Source: Jaapia argillacea MUCL 33604
Lineage: Eukaryota > Basidiomycota > Agaricomycetes > Jaapiales > Jaapiaceae
Length of the DNA stretch: 64,000 nt
Assembly: GCA_000697665.1 (NCBI GenBank)
Contig: KL197721.1
Coordinates: 300,365 to 364,364 of the forward strand
Direction: 5' to 3'
Translations under genes and position numbers: made by a program
The notes under the pieces: generated by a model
Seen by the model: only the letters and a program-made list of their open reading frames with translations
The model's database searches: none
Told to the model about the DNA's origin: nothing
In this document: positions 55,952-64,000 of the stretch, in pieces
Numbering within the stretch: the stretch's first letter is position 1
Layout of the letters: the number at the start of each line of letters is the position of its first letter

Positions 55952-58900
55952 ATGGACGCACCGAATCCCCCACATTCTACGTCGAATTCTGCTACAGCAA
56001 TGTCTAACGCGCCACCGCAATCGGGCTCTGGTCCCCAGCAGTCGCAGCCCCAGCAATCTCAAACTGCTTCTTCATCTACTGGTCCATCTTCTTCCAGCGG
56101 AGCGTAAGTGATCTCTCCCGACTTTGTCACCGCTTGGTTGGAGGAATTCTGAGGGTATATGCGTGATAGGCAAATGCGGTCACGAATAACGGTTGTCTGT
56201 GCTGAAGTGAGTCAAGTCCCCCCCGTTCCCTCCCCTTTTTCTGCGGCTGACAGCAGATTTTGCGTGTCCACCCACCGCTCCCGCATATAATCAGTGCAAA
56301 CGGCTGAAATTAAAATGTGATCGTCGTACACCGTGTGGCTCATGCGCAAAGCGAAACACCGTCGAACGGTGCATATACTCTGCTGCCGCATCCGAGAAAG
56401 TGTGCGTGAATTCCTAAATTTCCTATCCTCCCAAAAAACCAATATACAAATTATTGTGGCGTCCTTCTGCTTGCACCCACTCTCAAACGAATAATTACAG
56501 AGACGTCCAATCGCTACATAATCGCGTTTGCACAATCGAAGCAGAAGTTCACAAGTTCAACCAAGTCCTTTCCGGTCGACTATCACTCCCTCATTCGCTT
56601 TCATCCCTGTCTTCACTACCCTCAAATAACGATCGCGCTCTGATAGCCATTGGTAACTCAGGATCTAGCGTCGTTATTAGTCTTGAAGATGTGGCGGGGA
56701 TTTGGCTCGAAGAGCTGGAAATTGGCGTGGACGGTCTCGTTGCACATCTCCCCACCGCATCTTCATCCTCACCCTTCCCCTTCGCTCACCACACAAATGG
56801 CTCCTCGTCGAGTAGCCACCAACCACACATAAAGTTGGAGCCGAGTCCCCCAGCGATACCTTCCGGTCTCTTCGCATCAGGCGAACCCTCAATGTCACCA
56901 ACCATTCTCCTTTCCCTACCACCAATGTCCGCATACTTTTCCTCCTCACCTTCAAGCACTAGTCAACCCACCGTAACCCCCTCCCTCCTCTCCCACCTAC
57001 CCTCAAACCCCCATATCCGCGAAAAGCTATTGGATATGTGCGAACACGTAATCAGGCTAAATCCTTGTTTCAACTGGCCACATTTCAAGGGTCGAATACG
57101 TGCACTTTTCAATACGGATTTTTCTGAGGGGGAAAAGTACTGTGATAGTACCGGTACTGACCAGGAGAGGGAACATGAAAGGGCGAGGGAAATCCTTTAT
57201 GGGCACGCGGGACCTTCGTTTTCGACTTCGATTGAATCGCCGAAGAGCTCGGTGCCAACTTTGAGCTTTTTTGCGGCCGCTTCTGCTGCACTTGCTTTAG
57301 GTGCGCTGGTTTGGAAAGAGGAGGATTGGGAGGGGAAAGAGGAGATATCACGTCGACCCGTCTCTGAGCCTAGTTCTGTTCACGATATGTCCGGTACGTC
57401 AAGTGAGAATGGGACGGGTAGGAAACGGAAAACGAAGGTGAAAGGCGATCATCCAGGTAATATCCTCTCCCTATGTGTAGTCTCCCCCTCTGACATTTGC
57501 GTGTTTAGAACCCCTGCTTTCGACGCATGTGATTCCAGAGATGGACTCGGCGTGTTCCACCGACCCGTCTTTCCTCCACGCACTCTCCCAACAATCTTTA
57601 TCCATTTCGGAGAATTATTGCCCTTATGACCTGGATTATCTCGTCGGAGCAATCTTGCAGGTTTGCCCTTTTACGGATCTTCGATTGATTCGAGTTAACA
57701 ACTTTCCTTGTCGTAGACACTGTATGCATTGCATGACGGAACACCTAGAATAAGTGGCAGCATTTTCCCTGTGGTGAGTCTCGAATTTTGGGGATATCTA
57801 TAACCTCTGCAGATCTACACTTCTATATTCATACACTGGTGGCGCCTGAGACGTTCGCTGACTTCTTGTCATTCTCCTTCCCTTCATTTTATCTCACATC
57901 CCCCGTCTTGTCCTGATCCGTATCCTATAGATTGGCAAGATGGTGAACGTCGCCCGAATGATGGGTCTGGCGATGGATCCTGACGAGTTTCCCGGCAAGT
58001 ATAGTCCCTTCGAGGCGGAGACGAGACGGCGGATATGGTGGGACGTCTTCTATTACGATACGTGAGTTCTTCTGGTCACCTTTCCGTGTTTAATTCACTG
58101 AACCTCTCGAAGGTATGTGTCGGATTCAATGGGTCACGTCCCCCTCATCGCCGATAACTCTCACACGACGAGGTTGCCTGCCGCTGATGTGGATGAGGAT
58201 CGCTTCGAACCCAAGTCCGCGGAGGTCCCTACGATCAAGGAGGAGGAAGGGGAACGAAGACAGCCGAGCCCTTCATCGTCTATATATGGGCTACTGAAAG
58301 TTCGGTAGGTTTTACTTCTTTCCTTTAGGCAGGAGTAGGCGTCTGATTTGGTTCCATGAAGACTGGCTCAGCTCGTGAAGAACATCAAGAAGACGTCATT
58401 TCGGGATCCACTCGTCGAACCAGCATCACCCGAGTCCGCCATCGAACAGGCTGCTGGGTTTGAGGCTGACATCAAGCAATGGATGAACGAACTTCCCCCT
58501 TGTTTCCGGATGGACGCCAACTTGGATTCGCATCACGCTGCGCCTTCACCGTTCACCGGCTCTTCCCCTGCCACTTCCGCATCATCGCCGTCAGAATCCC
58601 CTTACCTGGTCGCGCAACGTTGTGAACTGGCTATCGTCGCCAACCGCCTTATTCTCAAGGTCTACATTCCTTTCCTGAGAAGCAAGGCGCAGTCGTCGAC
58701 GGAGACTCGAAAACCTGTCGCTTGGCATCAGGCTTTTGACGGCACACTACATGCCGCTCATTCCATCGTCGGGGCTTCTCGTCGTCTCCACTCAGTGTGG
58801 AAACTCAATCGACGGCCTGCTGCTTTCGTCTTCTATTCCTTTGGACGGACGTTATTCGATGCGGCTATATGCTTATGCCACGCTGTAATCCAACAACCGC

Positions 58901-60348
58901 ACGCAATATGGTCGCAAACAGCCCTGACAGATGTTCGGGACTCTTTGGAGATAATGAATGACCCCCGGGTTGCGACGGGTCGTGGGCCTGTCAACGGCGG
59001 TGTTGAAGGTAGTGTGAGCGAAGCGGTAAAAATCGTTGACCTCATGTTGAAGAAGGCGGAGGGCGCTTGTAGAGGTGGATCCGTGAATGTGAATGCTGGT
59101 AGCAAACGCAAGCACGAGGATCTTGAAGTCGATAACACTTTACCTGCCGGCTTCCAGCTGCCGTATGTCGGTCCTGGGGTCACCATCGCCGACACCAGGC
59201 CTCCACCACAAACAACTTCGAATCCCTCCAGGTCTTCTCAGTCCCAGGCGCCCATGCCTTCGGTCGAACGACGAGGAAGTACCGTCAGCCTAACGAATGG
59301 ACGAGCTCCGCCGACCGCCACCCCGGATCGTGAGTTCACATCAGGGAGGAAGCCTCGGAGCGGGAGTAAGACCTCCTATCCTTCCGTCGGGATTCGCGTG
59401 CGTGGCAAGGAAGGTCCTCCTCTCAATCGGCAAAGGCAGGATCGTGGACCACTATCAGCATCTAGCTCAGCTCCCGTTAGGATGCCCGCCCCCCCTCTTC
59501 CATCCAGATCGTCGTATCCCGTAACCCCCGTCGATTCCATGAGCTACCCGCCCACTCCTTCTCATCCTTGCGAAGAACCCATCTTTGCAGATACGATGGA
59601 CTACGCGGTGCCTTCAACAAGCTCCATCGACAGCCGTATGGATGGGGCATCCGAACGTCGACCAAGTGCGCCAACCCATCACGGGTACAACGCCGATCTA
59701 TCATCGACAAATTCCCTTCCGATGTACAACCACAGCCAAGACGCCGGACCTGGCTCTGGGTATGATTGCGCTGACACAGGTCGCGTGCAATCCAACTCCG
59801 GTTCGCCGTTCTCAACAGCAGTTGGTGGGCCGAGTTCAACACCGATGCACCCTACCCCTCCGTTTGCTCCAACCTCCACACTCCCTATCCATTCCCAGCC
59901 TAGCCCGTCTTCGTCGTACCCCGGTGGCACCTCGTCAGCCTCATTTCCGCCTCTCCCTCCACAACATCCCTACTCATCAAATCCTTATCCTTCCGAGGGT
60001 GCCCAGAATCATCCGCCATACGACAATACGCCTTCTTTACACACGCACCACATGCGTATAATGAACGGCGGGATGGATGGTCGAGCTATGAACATGGACT
60101 CAGCAGGCAGTAACACCCATGACCGTCGCTTCGCTCCAATGGAACCCAAGATCACTGCTATGCCTCCATCATCGTTTTCCCTTCACCACGGGAAGGCCCC
60201 CGATTCACACAATCTTCCATTCTCTCATCATCTCGACCAGATGAGCCATAATCCCCAACAACCTGGATTATCGAATGATGTACAAGGGTGGACGCCGAAC
60301 TCTGGCGTTTCGGGGTCAAATGGATACTGGGCAGGTTTCTACTCATAG
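55952..60348 (+). CDS. Zn2Cys6 transcription factor with fungal-specific TF domain
   Basis: A Gln/Ser-rich N-terminus is followed, across two introns, by the binuclear cluster VCAECKRLKLKCDRRTPCGS then CAKRNTVERCIYSAAASEK; six Cys are present with spacing C-x2-C-x6-C-x5-C-x2-C-x8-C. A short coiled coil comes next (LHNRVCTIEAEVHKFNQVL). The middle-homology domain includes DLDYLVGAILQTLYALHDGT, SIFPVIGKMVNVARMMGLAM and FEAETRRRIWWDVFYYDTY. The large last exon (starting about 58366) ends the regulatory domain and carries a ~400-residue Ser/Pro/His-rich tail that is probably disordered. The total exceeds 1000 aa. Its targets are unknown. The neighbouring acyl-CoA ligase is a candidate by position only. 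Confidence 0.88.
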
Positions 60349-60710
60349 CATCGGTGCTTTGACGTTGAATATCAGCGTATCCAACCTCATTGTTTTCAAC
60401 AAACTTGTCCATATCATGTCATTTCTTTGGGGCTTGTCTGGTTTCTTGGTTGTACCTTTACCCACACTCCCATTTTATGCCCGTTTATGCCCATTCCAAT
60501 GCCTTGGACATTGAAGAAACGAGTTTTTATGATGAATATGTCCATGCTCAATCTTCTTGCATACCTTTCGCTCTGCATATACCACCCCACATTACTTTAC
60601 TTCCGGTGAGCCTAACTACCTCACCTGCCCTACAGGACCTATCTAATGGTTTTACTGCACAGGTCGAGACACCATCTCATAGTATCTTATTCTTGTTTCT
60701 CTCGATGTCA

Positions 60711-61022
60711 TGGGCGGCCGGGAAATTTTCGTAGCATATAGTCGACTTCTCAAATACCGTGTATTTTAGCTACTTTGTCTTTTGTCTGCTCACAATGGTC
60801 ATAGATGGAATCTCCTTATGCTTGAGTGCTTGAGCACTCGATTACCCTCTTCTGGAGATCATCATACAAGCTCACCCGAACCCTCATCGTGGTGCCTTGC
60901 TCTGGTCTCTAGCTCGATGTTAGGGGCGGCCAGGAAAAAATCGTAGCATTCAGTCGACTTCTCGGACAATAGCTGTAGTTTCCTTTGTCTGCTCGTGATG
61001 AGCGTGGATGGGATCTCCTCGA
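60711..61022. repeat. Two direct repeats of about 100 bp
   Basis: GGGCGGCC(G/A)GGAAA...TCGTAGCAT...AGTCGACTTCTC at about 60711-60815 recurs at about 60924-61022, including TTTGTCTGCTC and GATGG(A/G)ATCTCCT. The copies are diverged and lie between the Zn2Cys6 gene and the ligase, in the convergent 3' region. No coding capacity is seen. Confidence 0.65.
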
Positions 61023-61121
61023 TGGTTCAAACGTTCACCACAGTTAACCTCGCCTGTACAAATAAAATAGGTAGAAAGCGTGCGAGACGCAACAGATGTT
61101 CGAGGTATAATGAAGCGATGT

Positions 61122-63723
61122 CTAGAGTTTCGCTTGGCGAGGATGCTGATCATAAATGTTGACTTCTACGCCCCGACAGTTCTTGAACAAGCGTCGACTT
61201 GAACATCTGTTTCAGTACCAAGGTATGGGAGATGATGGACTTAAGCTCACAGAATCTTTCCAGATGGATTCTTCGGGACTTGGTCAATGAAGACGATTCC
61301 CCCACGCAACCTGCGAGAACGGGGTTGGAAGTCGTTATGGAGTCACAGATTGGGGGGACTGACCATTTGTATTTAATGAGAGACGATTCGACTCGTTTGC
61401 TCAACTCCCATGCGAGGTCGACGAGTTCCTTGGATGGGGGTTGGGTATAATTCAGCAAGGAGCGATCCATCGGAACAACATAGGCTCGAGGGAACTCAGT
61501 TCCATGCTCTTCACTATAGATCGACCCAACAGCTGCGTCAGCCACCTTCGTATGTCCTGCTAAAGCTCCTTCGATCTCCACAGGTGAACATTGGAAACCA
61601 GACGATTTGATCATGTCCTTCATACGGTCAGTGATTTTTCTGCGGTCACATTTGGTCAACGAGGGAAACGGGAAGGCTGGAAGGAAATGAATCGTTACAC
61701 ATTTCCATCCTTGTCCAACGTCCCGATATCACCTAGTGTGTTGCTATCAGAAACCGGAAGGTGGTAGCGCCGTCCAGCAGAGGGAACTCACCAGACCGAT
61801 ACCAGCCATCCGGGGTGAGAGTTTCCTTCGTTGTTTCCGGGTCGTTGAGGTATCCGCTCATCAGAGACGGTGATCTACATGGCGCGGTTAGTACCATCTC
61901 AAACAATGGAAACAACCCGCGGAGATTACTTGATTAGTATCTCGCCCTCTTCACCGATTGGCAGAACTAAATAAAGCGAAACTTTGAGTATGTTGGAGCA
62001 TAAAACATTGTCCTATGCTCACCTCTGCCGGAACCTTCAGTATCTACGATCTTAATTTGCACCCCTTTGAATGGTGTTCCCGTTGTGCCCAAAAGCGGCT
62101 CAAGCTCGGCCCACGTGTTCGCCATCTGCGATGTTATTCCCCCAGCTTCACTTGCGCCATAACCCATCTTGACAAGTACTAATTGGCCTTTAGTTGAGAA
62201 GCGAACACGAATGTTGATTTCCAGAAGTACGAACCTCCAAGACGATCGTAAACTGTGCGTATCACATCAGCTGGAAGGGGAGCTCCTCCCGAGGAACAAG
62301 CCCGAATCGAAGAAAGGTCGTATTTCCCAACTGTTGATCGCAACAGTGAAAGATGAGGAATGCCCAAGAGTGAGTATTGGGTCTACTCACTTAGAGGCGT
62401 CTTTGCCAACGCAACGGCAACACTGAGTGGACAAACCTGAATTGAATAAATGAGTTTCGCCGGGATTCAGAGAAGAACGTACGGCGGTGCAATATGAATG
62501 AGGGTCGCCCGATGAACGGAAGCGAGTTGTAAGAATCGATCTAAATCGAACTTTTGGATGATACCAACGTCAATATCCTGTATTCTTCGCGCAGGGCGAG
62601 AACATACGCGAGGCATGACAACTACAGAAGCACCCATCGCAGGAGCTAGCAACGCGATGCAACTCAATCCGAGAACATGAAAGAAGGGAACGACTAGATT
62701 TGTCGTTAGGGCATTTCCAGGACAATCTATGAAACTACGCCTACATCCAATGAAACACTGAGACGGAAGAAGTGAGCGAAATTATAATCAATCATCGAGA
62801 CTCTTCTCACCTCATCGGCACCGAACTCTGGATCAGCGAAACCTTGCATTATGGTGCCCGCACACATCGCTTTGTGAGTGAGGACCACACCCTTGCTTTT
62901 ACCGGAGGTGCCGCTTGACCAAAGGATGCAACACACTCGTTTGGCGTTCTCGTCTCCAGACCACTCGTCCGGCTGGAACCCATCGCGGCCAAAGAGCCAC
63001 TTGTAGTCTGCTGTGACCCACCCTTCAGCGTCTCTGGAGAGATCATGGGGATGCGACCCGGTACAAAGCCCGTAATCGTCGTGTGCGACGTTTACAATGA
63101 ATATCCGTCCACCCTCTTTGTAAAGACGCGCCTGGGTCTTATCCTCGAGTTGGTTGATGGCGTCCTTCACGACAGGTAAACCCATGGGAGTCGTTGCCAC
63201 GATAGCAGGTCGAGACGTCACGAGGATGTGCAATAGCTCGTTGGGTGTGTAGTATGGGTTGCACATAGTGCTGTAGATATGTGCAAAAGATGGGAAACAA
63301 ATCTCAAGCGCAGTGTGAAGACACTCACACACTAAGTCCAGCAGCAGCAGCTCCAAAGAATAGAGGCATATATGCCATGCAGTTCGGCAAATGCAACAAT
63401 ACGGGCGAAGAAACTGTGTAAGGCTCATTCTGCCTTAGAGGAGCCGGCTTGAACCCAAGTTTGTTGCGAAATCCATCAGCAAAACGATATACGTCGTTCT
63501 GAAGTCTCGCCCAACCGATTTGTGCGCCAGTGTCAGGATGGATGAATATCGGTCTTGTCGGTGAGATTCGACGCTCTAAAACGCGTTTTCTAAGCTGCTC
63601 TGTCGGAACGTTGGTCGTGTAGATGCTGGACTTGTGGAATGGGTTGCTGAAGAGGAGCGGAACGAGGTTCGACTCTGGGATGGGAAACCAGATTTCGCTG
63701 TCGACAGTCATGGCGAGATTCAA
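61122..63723 (-). CDS. Adenylate-forming acyl-CoA ligase (AMP-binding, 4-coumarate-CoA-ligase-like)
   Basis: This family activates a carboxylate as acyl-AMP and passes it to CoA. The N-terminus includes ISPTRPIFIHPDTGAQIGWA and NEPYTVSSPVLLHLPNCMAY. The P-loop-like motif is ILWSSGTSGKSKGVVLTHKA. Further motifs are LSSIRACSSGGAPLPADVIR, KMGYGASEAGGITSQMANTW, SLMSGYLNDPETTKETLTPD then GWYRSG with DIGTLDKDGNV after an intron, ITDRMKDMIKSSGFQCSPVE and IDQVPKNPSGKIL (the A10 lysine). About 11 exons are needed. The tail after A10, to the stop at 61122, is less certain. An aromatic or fatty acid substrate is likely; none can be assigned. There is no peroxisomal SKL tail; the model ends QAKL. Confidence 0.87.
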
Positions 63724-64000
63724 TAACTAGGTGTCTGAATCGTCGACAGTGGAGGTGGCTGGGAAGAGGCAATGGTACTGCACAGGCTGCTGTGCACCGC
63801 GCAGGGTATTCATATTGTCCGAAGCCTTAACAAGCCTAAGGGGTTCTCATGACCTCTAACGCCGATCGCAAGCGAATGAACCACCTGTGTTGACCCCGCC
63901 GACTGGTCGCACACAATGAATAAGCAAGCAGAATCGCATAGATCGATTTTGGAGGAACGGAGAAGGACAATAATGGACGTGATGAAAATGATGCTTGCGA
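63724..64000. other. 5' flank of the acyl-CoA ligase, no gene seen
   Basis: This is the upstream region of the ligase up to the window end. No exon or structured element was recognised. Confidence 0.5.

Noticed and set aside
1-64000. CRISPR arrays, rRNA genes or complete tRNA genes
   Set aside because: No regular spacer arrays, rRNA-like conserved blocks or full cloverleaf sequences were seen. The only tRNA-like segment is the decayed SINE head.

Overview
The window comes from a filamentous basidiomycete, most likely a mushroom-forming agaricomycete. The sequence shows intron-dense genes (introns mostly 45-75 bp, GT-AG), two class I hydrophobins, an agaric-type BTB protein, tandem F-box genes, a RecQ-like helicase relic of a mushroom type and standalone ribosomal protein genes. 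There are no bacterial-style operons. I worked from the sequence alone, so family names rest on motifs and remembered family features. Exon boundaries were hand-spliced; they were checked for frame closure only where an entry says so.

Layout. 0.6-6.8 kb: a molybdopterin-binding-fold protein divergent from ORC3 (origin recognition complex), then a GPI-anchored wall protein. 7.6-15.7 kb: a BTB protein, two class I hydrophobins about 2 kb apart and a secreted PCMH-type FAD oxidoreductase. 17.6-28.6 kb: a dense housekeeping run (eL27, ribokinase, NUP54/Nup57, CAF-1 subunit Cac2, eIF2 beta, ATP synthase gamma). 28.5-36.5 kb: a recent segmental-duplication field holding a duplicated ATP3 tail, two intact F-box genes, two damaged copies of an unrecognised gene and a 178-bp MITE with a matching empty site. 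36.8-39.7 kb: SYF2 divergent from eL8. 40-47.9 kb: a twice-present block of three small cysteine-rich genes, one copy carrying a 1.6-kb insertion (with an assembly gap). 49.5-53 kb: eS30 and the trifunctional folate enzyme FOL1. 56-63.7 kb: a large Zn2Cys6 regulator and an adenylate-forming acyl-CoA ligase.

The most interesting region is 40.3-47.7 kb. Hand-splicing recovers six related gene copies in two ordered blocks (types a-b-c, then d-e-f). They share a short Cys-rich first exon and a phase-1 intron with a GTACGTC or GTATGTC donor, which in five copies splits a cysteine codon. Types b/e and c/f also have a second Cys cluster followed by a charged segment; none has a signal peptide. Copies b, e and f close perfectly in frame (145, 144 and 98 aa), copy a gives 55 aa, d is frame-shifted relative to a, and c is an internal-deletion relic. 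I do not recognise the family; metal or redox binding is only an inference from Cys and Asp content.

A recurring arrangement is divergent housekeeping pairs sharing 200-300 bp: MPTb protein/ORC3, ribokinase/NUP54, eIF2 beta/ATP3 and SYF2/eL8.
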